NCBI GenBank assembly: GCA_900542065.1
Contig: UQLU01000011.1
Span: 1 to 53,059 of the forward strand
Source: an uncultured Eggerthella sp.
Lineage (GTDB): Bacteria; Actinomycetota; Coriobacteriia; Coriobacteriales; Eggerthellaceae
Reading direction: 5' to 3'
Length of the DNA: 53,059 bases
Both the position numbers and the translations under genes were made by a program. Positions 18,585-26,890 of this stretch are shown here, in pieces; the first letter of the stretch is position 1, and every line of letters starts with the position of its first letter. The notes under the pieces are model-generated. The model had not been told where the DNA came from, did not search any database, and saw nothing but the letters and a program-made list of their open reading frames with translations.

Positions 18585-18612
18585 GGCCCTGCAGACCGCA
18601 GTCTGCAGGGCC
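18585..18612 (-). terminator. strong hairpin between aroE and the LysR gene
   Basis: Perfect 12-bp stem GGCCCTGCAGAC/GTCTGCAGGGCC with a 4-nt loop. The T-run on the minus strand is weak (TCTGTATT), so it may terminate only partly or protect the 3' end of the aroDE message. Confidence 0.55.
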
Positions 18613-18628
18613 TTAATTTGGCTAGTGA

Positions 18629-19513
18629 CTATTCCTCTGGGAACAATTCATCCAAGATTTCCTGAGTTGGCATCTTAACGCCGTACCAAATTTCTTCACC
18701 GGTAGCAGCTTGCTCGATCATCATGCCAATACCGCCGATAATCTTGCAGCCCTTTGCCTCAGCATCTTTGAGGATCTGGGTCATGCGAGGATGATAAACA
18801 GCGTCAGCTACAACCATACCTTCTTTGATAAGTTCAGCAGGTACTGGAGTTTGACCAGCGCTGTCGCCCATACCAACAGGAGTAGCATTGATAAGAATAT
18901 CAGACTCAGCAATAGCTTCCTTCATTTCATCCTTATTTTCAAAAGCATGAAGAATCATTTCTGCGCCTGTCTTTTCCTGAACGCGAGGAAGAAGATCAGT
19001 TGCACGAGTGTAAGAAGGACCACCTTCACGTGCAAATACATGCACCTTCTTGGCACCATCAAGAGCAGCCTGAACCAAAATTGCAGAACCTGCACCACCA
19101 GGGCCAACTACCGTAATGGTTTTGCCTTCAATTTCTTCGCCATGATTACGGATGTTCTGCATCATGCCAGTACCATCGGTGTTATGACCGGTGATCCTGC
19201 CGTCTTCTTCCTTCTTCAAGACGTTTACCGCACCCATCAGCTCTGCACTGTCTGAAAGACCGTCAAGCAAAGGAATAATAGCTTGCTTGCACGGCATGGT
19301 TACGTTGCTACCATCCCAGCCGTCCATGCGCTTCATAGCAGCAATGATGTCGGGCAGATCATCTTGCTTAACATCAAACACGATGTAGATAGAGTCTACG
19401 CCCAACTTTTCAAAGGAAAGGTTGTGAGTAGCTGGTGACATCGAGTGACGAATTGGGCTACCCAGCAAGCTGATAAGGTGGGTATGACCACTGATTTGAA
19501 TTTTCTCTGGCAT
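18629..19513 (-). CDS. aroE: shikimate/quinate dehydrogenase
   Basis: 294 aa. Reduces 3-dehydroshikimate (or oxidises shikimate/quinate). Substrate residues are visible: S19 and S24 in GSPIRHSMSP, K76 in NVTMPCK, N97 in GAVNVL and D113 in HNTDG. The Rossmann glycine loop is VVGPGGAGSA. The segment after strand 2 reads FAREGGPSY rather than the NRT of classic NADP-dependent AroE, so cofactor and direction are open and a catabolic quinate/shikimate role is possible. It follows aroD by 63 nt. GAGGGAA precedes the ATG. Confidence 0.9.
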   Translation of the reverse strand: MPEKIQISGHTHLISLLGSPIRHSMSPATHNLSFEKLGVDSIYIVFDVKQDDLPDIIAAMKRMDGWDGSNVTMPCKQAIIPLLDGLSDSAELMGAVNVLKKEEDGRITGHNTDGTGMMQNIRNHGEEIEGKTITVVGPGGAGSAILVQAALDGAKKVHVFAREGGPSYTRATDLLPRVQEKTGAEMILHAFENKDEMKEAIAESDILINATPVGMGDSAGQTPVPAELIKEGMVVADAVYHPRMTQILKDAEAKGCKIIGGIGMMIEQAATGEEIWYGVKMPTQEILDELFPEE

Positions 19514-19576
19514 AATTATTCCCTCTTTCTCCTTGTGTACCTTATTTTTAGTCTAAAACCTAGAAACTAACTTCAT

Positions 19577-20344
19577 TTATGCAAATACTTCGTGTAAGTC
19601 ATCCATGATGCGAATAGCTTGCTTTACCTGAACCTGACCAGGTGCAGAAGCCTTTTCGAGCGAGCAGAATGTAATACCAGATCCAAACAGCTCTCCAGCC
19701 AAGCGGGTAATGCTTCCTTCACGACCCATTGCCATAGTCAACAGAGGTTTGTCGCTGTGAATATGAGACATTTCTTCGGTTGCGGCCAAAAGCTTCAGCG
19801 CATCTTGAGCACTATTTGCCATGGTTGCAATCTTAGGAATATCAGCACCCAAATCCGCCATATGAGTAAGAAGGTTTACCATCCATTCAACCGAAGGAGT
19901 TCCTGCAAAGTTGTGATAAGAAATAACGGTCTTTACGTTATGTTTCTTTGCACATTCAACCAATTCGAGAACAGCGGCATCGCCAATCCAGGTTTCAATA
20001 TCAACCAAGTCCACTGCCTCAGCCTCAATGATTGCCTTATTAAGTGCAACATATTCCTCTACAGGAATCGTAAGCTGACCGCCTTGGCTCGTAGAACGGA
20101 ACGTAAATAAATAAGGATTATTAGGAAGTGCTTTACCAATTTCTTTAGAATGTTCTGCCATCTTTTGTGGGTCATGTACATCTGCTGCAAAATCGCCACG
20201 CCACTCAAAGCATTCAACGCCAGACTCGATACCCTTTGCGATTAATTCAATGTTTTCGTCAACCTGAGCGCCCATAAGAGAAATGATTGTCTTTGGACGA
20301 CCTTCCCCAAGTTTGATCCCTTTAATATCAAGTGCCTGAACCAT
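19577..20344 (-). CDS. aroD: type I 3-dehydroquinate dehydratase
   Basis: 255 aa class I (Schiff-base) dehydroquinase. The catalytic pair H144 (SYHNFAGTP) and K171 (IPKIATMA) is present, as is the substrate arginine near TFRSTSQGG and the C-terminal GQVQVK. Converts 3-dehydroquinate to 3-dehydroshikimate, the substrate of the adjacent AroE. AGGAGG precedes the ATG. The lack of other aro genes nearby and the adjacent LysR gene are compatible with either biosynthesis or quinate use. Confidence 0.95.
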   Translation of the reverse strand: MVQALDIKGIKLGEGRPKTIISLMGAQVDENIELIAKGIESGVECFEWRGDFAADVHDPQKMAEHSKEIGKALPNNPYLFTFRSTSQGGQLTIPVEEYVALNKAIIEAEAVDLVDIETWIGDAAVLELVECAKKHNVKTVISYHNFAGTPSVEWMVNLLTHMADLGADIPKIATMANSAQDALKLLAATEEMSHIHSDKPLLTMAMGREGSITRLAGELFGSGITFCSLEKASAPGQVQVKQAIRIMDDLHEVFA

Positions 20345-20695
20345 ATTTCCTCCTGGAATGAAAACCTTTAACTAAGATACTTACCTATCAACAATTCGTA
20401 TATTATCGTTAAATTGATTAGCAGATTATATAGTTTAAGTATCTCTTTATTACATTTGAGGTATATATTTCAGCTTTTGCGTATGCCTTATGCATCAATT
20501 AAGGTATATCGAGATTTTGGCTAAAGAAAAGCAGTTTGCTGCAGATTAAAAAAAGAATCTGTATTGCCTTACAGCCAATGAAGGATAACGATTTATTGTT
20601 CAAAAGCCCCTAATTAACAGCTCAGAATATATGCAACAAAAAAAGGCGCCTCCTTTACGGAGACGCCTTAACGTCATAACGGTAAACGAAATACG
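20345..20695. other. aroD upstream region
   Basis: 351 nt without a gene. An AT-rich stretch (20380-20520) presumably holds the aroD promoter and possible LysR sites, none of which I can call firmly. The rplA terminator lies at 20638-20669. Confidence 0.4.
20638..20669 (-). terminator. terminator of the secE-nusG-rplKA unit
   Basis: Stem AAGGCGTCTCC / GGAGGCGCCTT with one mismatch, followed on the minus strand by seven T residues. It lies directly after rplA. Confidence 0.85.
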
Positions 20696-21397
20696 TTACT
20701 CAGCAGTGGTGTATTCGCGATTTACAGAGCTATCAACAGGAACGCCAGGGCCCATAGTAGAAGTAACCGTAACGGACTTTACATACTTACCCTTAGCAGC
20801 TGCTGGCTTCATGCGAAGAATTTCGTCATATACAGCGCCGTAGTTTTCAGCAAGCTGCTCAGCAGTGAAGGAGCACTTACCGATAATTACATGGCAGATA
20901 CCATAACGGTCAGCACGATACTCAACACGGCCACCCTTAAGCTCTTTAATTGCCTTAGCAACATCTGGAGTAACGGTACCAAGCTTAGGATTAGGCATCA
21001 AGCCACGAGGACCAAGAACCTTACCAAGACGGCCAACCTTAGCCATCTGGTCTGGAGTAGCAACCGTAGCGTCAAAGTCAAGCTTGCCAGCCTGAATGTC
21101 AGCTACCAAGTCGTCAGAACCTACAGTGTCAGCGCCTGCTTCTTCTGCAGCACGAGCAGCATCGCCTTCAGCAAAAACTGCAACACGTACAGTCTTACCG
21201 GAGCCGTTAGGAAGGCTTACTGTGCCACGAAGCTGCTGATCTGCCTGACGGGTGTCAATACCCAGACGGAAATGAGCCTCTACAGTTTCATCAAAGTTAG
21301 CAGGATGAATTTCCTTAACTAAAGCAAGAGCAGAAAGTGGAGCATAGTTCTTGCCTGCTTCGATTTTGGCCTTAGCCTCATCATATTTCTTAGACAT
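20696..21397 (-). CDS. rplA: 50S ribosomal protein L1
   Basis: 233 aa, standard length. Family words include YDEAKAKIEAGKNYAPLSALALVKE in pieces, GTVSLPNGSGKTVRVAVFAEG, LGPRGLMPNPKLGTVT and GRVEYRADRYGICH. L1 forms the mobile stalk at the tRNA exit site and commonly represses its own operon. It is the last gene of the unit and is followed by a strong terminator. In most bacteria rplJ follows; here rplJ is about 15 kb away. Confidence 0.97.
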   Translation of the reverse strand: MSKKYDEAKAKIEAGKNYAPLSALALVKEIHPANFDETVEAHFRLGIDTRQADQQLRGTVSLPNGSGKTVRVAVFAEGDAARAAEEAGADTVGSDDLVADIQAGKLDFDATVATPDQMAKVGRLGKVLGPRGLMPNPKLGTVTPDVAKAIKELKGGRVEYRADRYGICHVIIGKCSFTAEQLAENYGAVYDEILRMKPAAAKGKYVKSVTVTSTMGPGVPVDSSVNREYTTAE

Positions 21398-21498
21398 TAA
21401 TAATTCCTTTCGTGGTATGGCGAGTATGTTCTACTCTTCCACCTATCAGCTAGTACAGTATGCACGAGCTGGTTTTAATAACAGATAAAGCTGCTAAA

Positions 21499-21996
21499 TT
21501 ATTCAGCAGATTCGCCCTGGAGCAAAGCAGCCAAACGACGGGTAACCTTGTACTCCTTCTTAGGAGCGCGGCCTTCGATGGTAACACCCATGGAACGTGC
21601 AGTACCAGCAACGATTTCCATAGCTGCTTCGATGGTGTTTGCATTCAGGTCAGGCATTTTAATCTCAGCAATTTCACGAAGCTGATCTTCAGTGAGCTGA
21701 CCAACCTTCTTGAGCTGAGGAATACCAGAACCACCCTTGATACCAAGCTTTTCCTTAATAAGGAATGCAGCTGGAGGGGTCTTCAATACGAAGTCAAAGG
21801 TCTTGTCTTCGTATACGGTGATTTCTACAGGAATGATAGTGCCTGCTTTGTCCTGCGTTGCAGCATTGAATGCCTGGCAGAACTGCATAATGTTTACACC
21901 CTGAGCGCCCAATGCAGGACCTACAGGAGGTGCGGGATTTGCAGCACCAGCTGGAATCTGGAGCTTAACGAAACCGCTTACGTTTTTATCAGCCAT
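21499..21996 (-). CDS. rplK: 50S ribosomal protein L11 with C-terminal extension
   Basis: 165 aa. The core is canonical: LQIPAGAANPAPPVGPALG, GVNIMQFCQAFN, TPPAAFLIKEKLG and AGTARSMGVTIEG. L11 normally ends there at about 141 aa. Here about 24 further residues follow (RAPKKEYKVTRRLAALLQGE and a short end). L11 binds the GTPase-associated region of 23S rRNA and is needed for stringent-response activation. Position between nusG and rplA is standard. Confidence 0.97.
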   Translation of the reverse strand: MADKNVSGFVKLQIPAGAANPAPPVGPALGAQGVNIMQFCQAFNAATQDKAGTIIPVEITVYEDKTFDFVLKTPPAAFLIKEKLGIKGGSGIPQLKKVGQLTEDQLREIAEIKMPDLNANTIEAAMEIVAGTARSMGVTIEGRAPKKEYKVTRRLAALLQGESAE

Positions 21997-22104
21997 TTCA
22001 GTTGCTTCCTTTCGACTGAAATAATTTGCTTACCGTTCTATGACAAGCGATTTTCGTGAGAAGCCCCGTCCACATACGGGCACGAAATCGCATTGTTGTC
22101 AAAA

Positions 22105-22635
22105 TTAAATGTTTGCTACCTGATCGAAGGAAAGTTCTACTGGTGTTTCACGACCAAAGATAGAAACAAGAACTTTAACCTTACCAGCTTCAGGAGAAAC
22201 CTCAGAAACCACGCCATCAAACTCAGCAAGAGGACCTGAAACAACCTTAACTGACTGACCAACCTCAAGGTTAGTGGAAGTCTTCTTAGGTGCCTCACGA
22301 GACGTGCGCTTCATGATCTTGTTATATTCTTCGCGAGTAAGAGGAGCTGGATTTCCCTGACTACCCACAAAGCCTGTAACACCAGGAGTGTTACGAACCG
22401 CAGCCCAGCTGCGATCATCAAGTTCCATGCGGACAAGCACATAACCAGGAAATACTTTCTTATCGCTTTCCACACGACGTCCGCCTTCTTTAATTTCCGT
22501 AACCGTTTCAGTTGGAATTTCGATAGCGAACACATTGTTTTCGAGACCCATAGTTTCAATACGTGTCTCTAAGTTTTTCTTCACCTTATTCTCGTAACCT
22601 GAATAGGTGTGAAGTACATACCATTTCTTCGTCAT
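22105..22635 (-). CDS. nusG: transcription termination/antitermination factor NusG
   Basis: 176 aa. The N-terminal NGN domain begins KKWYVLHTYSGYENKVK and contains FPGYVLVRMELDD; the C-terminal KOW domain (about 120-176) has VGQSVKVVSGPLAEFDGVV. Binds RNA polymerase and couples it to the ribosome or Rho. It starts 3 nt after the secE stop. Confidence 0.97.
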   Translation of the reverse strand: MTKKWYVLHTYSGYENKVKKNLETRIETMGLENNVFAIEIPTETVTEIKEGGRRVESDKKVFPGYVLVRMELDDRSWAAVRNTPGVTGFVGSQGNPAPLTREEYNKIMKRTSREAPKKTSTNLEVGQSVKVVSGPLAEFDGVVSEVSPEAGKVKVLVSIFGRETPVELSFDQVANI

Positions 22636-22638
22636 GGA

Positions 22639-23034
22639 TTAAGCCCCCAAACCAGAAATAGCCATAAGAATCGGGGTAACTACCCAGTCGTCCAAAACGA
22701 CAACAAATACACCGAAGAACAGCAACGCCACAATTACAACGCCCGTCCACTGCAAAACTTCTTGCTTGGTAGGCCATGTAACACGACGCATTTCAGAACG
22801 AACTTCAGAAAGGAAAGCAAAACGCTTCTTCTTTGGCTTCTCTGCCTTCTTTGGCTTCGATGCGGGTGTAGAAGATGCTTGCGTGGCCTTTGCGGGAGAC
22901 TTCTTAAAACCAAAACGCTTTTTTGGTTGCTCCTCAACAACTACCGGAGTAGCCTCAGCCTGCTTTGCGCGCTCTTTTTTAGCTGCACGATTGGCAGACG
23001 CTTTCGCTCTCTGTGTTTTAGACTTCTTTGCCAT
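22639..23034 (-). CDS. secE: preprotein translocase subunit SecE
   Basis: 131 aa. The C-terminal 60 residues are the conserved SecE core (FLSEVRSEMRRVTWPTKQEV, then one membrane segment near 95-118). The N-terminal 70 residues are a Lys/Ala/Pro-rich extension absent from minimal SecE but common in actinobacteria. It stabilises SecY in the translocon. It heads the secE-nusG-rplKA run after tRNA-Trp. Confidence 0.93.
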   Translation of the reverse strand: MAKKSKTQRAKASANRAAKKERAKQAEATPVVVEEQPKKRFGFKKSPAKATQASSTPASKPKKAEKPKKKRFAFLSEVRSEMRRVTWPTKQEVLQWTGVVIVALLFFGVFVVVLDDWVVTPILMAISGLGA

Positions 23035-23106
23035 ACAACTTTCCTGCTCTGGAAATTACTACTCTATACGCCAAATAAGCAGCCCATGAGCTGCTCATTA
23101 ACAAGC

Positions 23107-23183
23107 TGGCAGGCCAGGAGGGACTCGAACCCCCAACATGCGGTTTTGGAGACCGCCGCTCTACCAATTGGAGCTACTGGCCT
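23107..23183 (-). tRNA. tRNA-Trp (CCA anticodon)
   Basis: 77 nt including an encoded 3' CCA. Acceptor stem AGGCCAG/CTGGCCT is perfect, the anticodon loop reads CTCCAAA, and the T arm GGGGGTTCGAGTCCC is canonical. It lies between rpmG and secE, the usual bacterial position. Confidence 0.97.
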
Positions 23184-23198
23184 ATATATTGCCTAATC

Positions 23199-23348
23199 TT
23201 AGCGAGTTTCTTTATGCAATGTGTGATGTCCACACCATTTGCAATATTTCTTGAACTCAATACGATCGGGATTGTTCTGCTTGTTCTTCTTGGTCGTATA
23301 ATTTCGACGCTTGCATTCAGTGCATGCAAGAGTGACCAAAGTACGCAT
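23199..23348 (-). CDS. rpmG: 50S ribosomal protein L33, zinc-binding form
   Basis: 49 aa, too short for many ORF finders but clear: MRTLVTLACTECKRRNYTTK opens it, and CTEC with CKWC (C9, C12, C36, C39) forms the zinc ribbon. The C-terminus is HTLHKETR. It lies between tuf and tRNA-Trp, as in many bacteria. The C+ form indicates zinc-replete-type L33; a zinc-independent paralogue may exist elsewhere. Confidence 0.95.
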   Translation of the reverse strand: MRTLVTLACTECKRRNYTTKKNKQNNPDRIEFKKYCKWCGHHTLHKETR

Positions 23349-23399
23349 CAATACTCCTTAACTTACCTAGTAGCATTCTTGCCATTGCATCATGATCAA

Positions 23400-23430
23400 T
23401 CAAGAGGGAGTCCGTCCGAAGACGAACTCC
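23400..23430 (-). terminator. hairpin after tuf
   Basis: GGGAGTTCGTC and GACGGACTCCC form an 11-bp stem (one mismatch) with loop TTCG. The following T-run is weak, so read-through into rpmG is likely. Confidence 0.55.
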
Positions 23431-23461
23431 CTAAAGAATTCAAAAGGTAGATCAATCGTTG

Positions 23462-24664
23462 TTATTTGATGATCTTGGTTACACGACCGGAACCAACGGT
23501 GCGACCACCTTCACGGATAGCGAAGCGAAGGCCTTCTTCCATAGCGATTGGATGAATGAGTTCGCCGCGGAGCTCAACGTTGTCGCCAGGCATAACCATT
23601 TCGGTGCCCTCTGGAAGATGTGCAACACCAGTAACGTCGGTGGTGCGGAAGTAGAACTGTGGACGATAGCCATCGAAGAATGGGGTGTGACGTCCGCCTT
23701 CTTCCTTGGTAAGGATGTAAACCTGACCAACGAACTCAGAGTGAGGGGTAACAGAACCTGGCTTTGCAAGTACCTGGCCGCGAACGATGTCTTCGCGCTT
23801 AACGCCACGGAGCAAGCAGCCGATGTTGTCGCCAGCCTGAGCTTCGTCGAGCAGCTTACGGAACATTTCGATACCGGTGCAAACCGTCTTTTCGGTTTCC
23901 TTGATACCAACGATTTCGAGTTCGTCGTTTACATGGAGAACACCGCGCTCTACACGACCAGTAGCTACGGTACCACGGCCAGTAATGGTCATGGTGTCTT
24001 CAACAGCCATCAAGAATGGCTTGTCTACGTCACGCTCTGGGGTAGGAATGTAGGAGTCTACAGCGTCCATGAGCTCCCAAATCTTTTCCTGCCATTCTGC
24101 GTCGCCCTCGAGAGCCTTCAAAGCAGAACCACGGATGATTGGGGTGTCGTCTCCTGGGAATTCATAGCTGTTGAGAAGTTCGCGAACTTCCATCTCAACG
24201 AGCTCGAGGAGCTCTTCGTCGTCAACCATGTCGCACTTGTTCAGGAAAACAACGATGTAAGGTACGCCTACCTGACGAGCAAGCAGGATGTGCTCGCGGG
24301 TCTGAGCCATAGGGCCGTCGGTAGCAGCGATTACGAGGATAGCACCGTCCATCTGAGCAGCACCGGTGATCATGTTCTTTACATAGTCAGCGTGGCCTGG
24401 GCAGTCAACGTGTGCGTAGTGACGGGTGTCAGTTTCATACTCAATGTGAGCAATGGAGATGGTAATACCGCGTTCGCGCTCTTCAGGAGCCTTATCGATG
24501 TCTTCAAATGCGGTGAAGTCTGCGGTAGCAGTACCGTGAGAACCGTCGTTAGAAGACAGGGTCTTGGAGATCGCAGCGGTCAGCGTGGTCTTGCCGTGGT
24601 CAACGTGGCCAATAGTACCAATGTTAACATGTGGCTTAGTACGCTCGAACTTTTCCTTAGCCAT
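23462..24664 (-). CDS. tuf: translation elongation factor Tu
   Basis: 400 aa from the ATG at 24664 (AGGAGGAAT upstream); longer in-frame starts run into tRNA-Met and are rejected. GTPase motifs are G1 GHVDHGKTT, G3 DCPGHADY, G4 NKCD and G5 SALKA. Switch I reads EERERGITIS. Delivers aminoacyl-tRNA to the ribosome. The cotranscribed tRNA-Tyr-Thr-Met cluster upstream matches the tRNA-tuf arrangement of many bacteria. The 84-nt leader contains a GCGTTC-AAAA-GAACGC hairpin. Confidence 0.98.
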   Translation of the reverse strand: MAKEKFERTKPHVNIGTIGHVDHGKTTLTAAISKTLSSNDGSHGTATADFTAFEDIDKAPEERERGITISIAHIEYETDTRHYAHVDCPGHADYVKNMITGAAQMDGAILVIAATDGPMAQTREHILLARQVGVPYIVVFLNKCDMVDDEELLELVEMEVRELLNSYEFPGDDTPIIRGSALKALEGDAEWQEKIWELMDAVDSYIPTPERDVDKPFLMAVEDTMTITGRGTVATGRVERGVLHVNDELEIVGIKETEKTVCTGIEMFRKLLDEAQAGDNIGCLLRGVKREDIVRGQVLAKPGSVTPHSEFVGQVYILTKEEGGRHTPFFDGYRPQFYFRTTDVTGVAHLPEGTEMVMPGDNVELRGELIHPIAMEEGLRFAIREGGRTVGSGRVTKIIK

Positions 24665-24748
24665 TATTCCTCCTAGTTTGTTGGAAGGCGCGTTCTTTTG
24701 AACGCTAAACGATAAAAGTAAAAGCTTACCGTGCGTAAGCGGAAAATT

Positions 24749-24823
24749 TGGTAGCGGTGACTGGATTCGAACCAGTGACGCCACGGGTATGAACCGTGCT
24801 CTAACCAACTGAGCTACACCGCC
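24749..24823 (-). tRNA. tRNA-Met (CAT anticodon), elongator type
   Basis: 75 nt with encoded CCA. Acceptor stem GGCGGTG/CACCGCT has a G-T first pair, so this is not the initiator type with its 1-72 mismatch. The anticodon loop is TTCATAC within stem CACGG/CCGTG. The D arm and anticodon arm abut without the usual spacer base (see findings). Discriminator A. Confidence 0.93.
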
Positions 24824-24830
24824 ATATAAC

Positions 24831-24906
24831 TGGTGCCCACAAGCAGACTCGAACTGCTGACCTCTTCGTTACCAACGAAGTGCTCTACCGACTGAGCTAT
24901 GTGGGC
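24831..24906 (-). tRNA. tRNA-Thr (GGT anticodon)
   Basis: 76 nt with encoded CCA. Acceptor stem GCCCAC(A)/(T)GTGGGC, anticodon stem CTTCG/CGAAG, loop TTGGTAA, T loop TTCGAGT. Confidence 0.96.
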
Positions 24907-24910
24907 GAGA

Positions 24911-24995
24911 TGGTGGGAGTGCAAGGATTCGAACCTTGGAAGGCTGAGCCAACGGATTTACAGTCCGTCCCATTTGACCGCTCTGGAACACTCCC
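24911..24995 (-). tRNA. tRNA-Tyr (GTA anticodon)
   Basis: 85 nt class II tRNA with long variable arm and encoded CCA. Acceptor stem GGGAGTG/CACTCCC, anticodon loop CTGTAAA, T loop TTCGAAT. First gene of the tRNA-tuf transcript. Confidence 0.96.
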
Positions 24996-25073
24996 GAATT
25001 CGCTTGTGATCATGTGCAATTTTCAAGCTGCTGCCTGCCAGAAAGTGCCGGAGCACTTCAAGCGAGCAAAAGG

Positions 25074-25102
25074 ATAATACGCTAGTAATTGCGCCCTGTC
25101 AA
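25074..25102 (-). promoter_or_regulatory. strong sigma-70 promoter of the tRNA-tuf operon
   Basis: On the minus strand TTGACA (25102-25097), a 17-nt spacer and TATTAT (25079-25074). This matches the consensus except one -10 base, and it lies about 80 nt upstream of tRNA-Tyr. Confidence 0.88.
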
Positions 25103-25211
25103 CGCCTTACACGCCACCGGGTATATCCATTCCACAATTTGCTCACTTTCCCCTCTTTATTGGGTCATAATACCAGGTAAATTTAACTTTTCTTCATTTG
25201 AATTTCAAACA

Positions 25212-25247
25212 AAAATTGGTCAGAACTTTGCCGTCCTGACCAATTTT
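25212..25247 (-). terminator. terminator of putP
   Basis: Perfect 12-bp stem AAAATTGGTCAG/CTGACCAATTTT, followed on the minus strand by TTGTTTG. Confidence 0.8.
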
Positions 25248-25321
25248 AGAAAAAATATTTTTGAGAAAATTCTTCTCGAATGGCACTAATTGCGCCTTAA
25301 TGAATGATTTTTGGCTTCAAA

Positions 25322-26890
25322 TTAGCAATCCGCATCCAAATAAGAATCAAATTCATCGGTAATTTCCTTTGAAGGCTCTTCAGTCATAAGCGATACCACG
25401 ATGATTGAAACCAAACTTAAAACAAAAGCAGGAAGCAATTCATAGATAGCAAAGATTCCGCCCAATGGAGCAATAAAGGTATTCCAAACCAATACCGTTA
25501 CTGCACCAACGATCATGCCCGCAAGAGCGCCCTTCAAATTGGTTCGACGCCAATAGAGACTCATAATCATTAAAGGACCAAACGAAGCACCAAAGCCCGC
25601 CCACGCATACGACACTACCTGGAAGATCGATGAATTTTCGTCTAACGCAATAACAATGCCAAAGATCAAGATAACCACAAGCGTAAGACGAGCCACGATC
25701 ATTACCTGGGCATCAGTTGCATCTTTTTTTATAAGACCGCGATAAATGTTTTCCGCAACAGCAGAACCAGAAATGAGCAAATAGGAAGAAGAGGAAGACA
25801 TCGAAGCAGCGAAAATACCCGACACTACCAAACCACACATAAAGGACGGCAGCAGCATATTCGAAAGAACGATAAAGATATTTTCAGCTGATGCCTGAGA
25901 CAAGAATTCAGTAGGAATAACTGCCCTACCAATAAGACCAATACATACTGCAGTGCTCAAAGAAATAACTACCCAAACCGTAGCGATGCGACGAGACTTA
26001 GTAAGCTCAAAAGAATGGGTCGCACTCATAAAGCGAACGAGAACCTGAGGCATACCGAAATAGCCCAAGCCCCAAGCAAGACCAGAAATAATGGTTACCA
26101 TGCCATAATCAGCAGCTGCACCAAACAAAGGCATACCATCTTGAACTACCTGCAAACCATTTTCATCAAGAATTGGATTTGAAATCTGTGTTCCTGACAG
26201 GAATCCTGGAATGTTTTGAAGGAAAGCCACAGTGTTATCGATGCCGCCTGCCTGAGCAACACTACCGACAAAAACGATTACCAAAGCGCTTACCATCAAA
26301 GTGCCCTGAATCAGGTCGGTAGTACAAACAGAAAGATAACCACCTACAAAGGTATACAAGAACACGATAAGAGCACCGAGCACCATCATCGTTGCGTAAT
26401 CAAGGCCAAATAGCGTAGAGAAAAGCTTACCAACAGTAACAAAGCAGCTTCCTACATAAATACTAAAGAACAACAGAATGATAAGTGCTGCAATGGTCAT
26501 CAAGATGTTCTTGTTGTCGTGAAAACGGTTAGAGAAATAGTCAGGCAACGTAATGGAGTTGTTTGCCACTTCCGAATATTTACGCAAGCGTTTAGAAATA
26601 AACAACCAATTAAGGTATGTACCAATAGCCAAGCCAATTGCGGTCCACATAGCATCCGAAGCGCCTGTGAAATACGCAACGCCAGGAAGACCCATCAACA
26701 ACCAACCAGACATGTCTGATGCCTCGGCCGACAAAGCAGTAAGCCATGGCCCTAGCCTACGACCACCTAAAAAGTACGCCTCAGTTGATTGGTTGGATTT
26801 CTTGGCATAAATAAAGCCAATTACCACTACAACCACAAAATAAATGAGCATTGCAAGCAATACCCAGAAGTCATGAGAAACCATAATCAT
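25322..26890 (-). CDS. putP: sodium/proline symporter (SSS family)
   Basis: 522 aa, about 13 membrane helices. PutP-like features are YFLGGRRLGPWLTALSAEASDMSGW in the first helices (the Ser/Asp Na+ and proline region), GLAWGLGYFGMPQVLVRFM, and FAASMSSSSSYLLISGSAV. It imports proline (or a related solute) with Na+. The ATG at 26884 is an equally likely start because the weak GAAAG site is better spaced from it. It lies downstream of the broken LysR gene with its own 444-nt upstream region. Substrate by family, not proven. Confidence 0.88.
   Translation of the reverse strand: MIMVSHDFWVLLAMLIYFVVVVVIGFIYAKKSNQSTEAYFLGGRRLGPWLTALSAEASDMSGWLLMGLPGVAYFTGASDAMWTAIGLAIGTYLNWLFISKRLRKYSEVANNSITLPDYFSNRFHDNKNILMTIAALIILLFFSIYVGSCFVTVGKLFSTLFGLDYATMMVLGALIVFLYTFVGGYLSVCTTDLIQGTLMVSALVIVFVGSVAQAGGIDNTVAFLQNIPGFLSGTQISNPILDENGLQVVQDGMPLFGAAADYGMVTIISGLAWGLGYFGMPQVLVRFMSATHSFELTKSRRIATVWVVISLSTAVCIGLIGRAVIPTEFLSQASAENIFIVLSNMLLPSFMCGLVVSGIFAASMSSSSSYLLISGSAVAENIYRGLIKKDATDAQVMIVARLTLVVILIFGIVIALDENSSIFQVVSYAWAGFGASFGPLMIMSLYWRRTNLKGALAGMIVGAVTVLVWNTFIAPLGGIFAIYELLPAFVLSLVSIIVVSLMTEEPSKEITDEFDSYLDADC

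Larger units (their letters stand above)
24996..25321. other. intergenic region between the tRNA-tuf operon and putP
   Basis: 326 nt without a gene. It holds the near-consensus promoter of the tRNA-tuf operon (25074-25102) and the putP terminator (25212-25247); the two genes read in the same direction, so putP ends before the promoter begins. Confidence 0.7.

Noticed and set aside
23459..24676. Long reading frame antisense to tuf
   Set aside because: It mirrors the strongly codon-biased tuf gene, has no ribosome binding site and no recognisable protein pattern.
24665..24808. N-terminal extension of tuf
   Set aside because: It would run through tRNA-Met, and EF-Tu begins at MAKEKFERTKPHVN.
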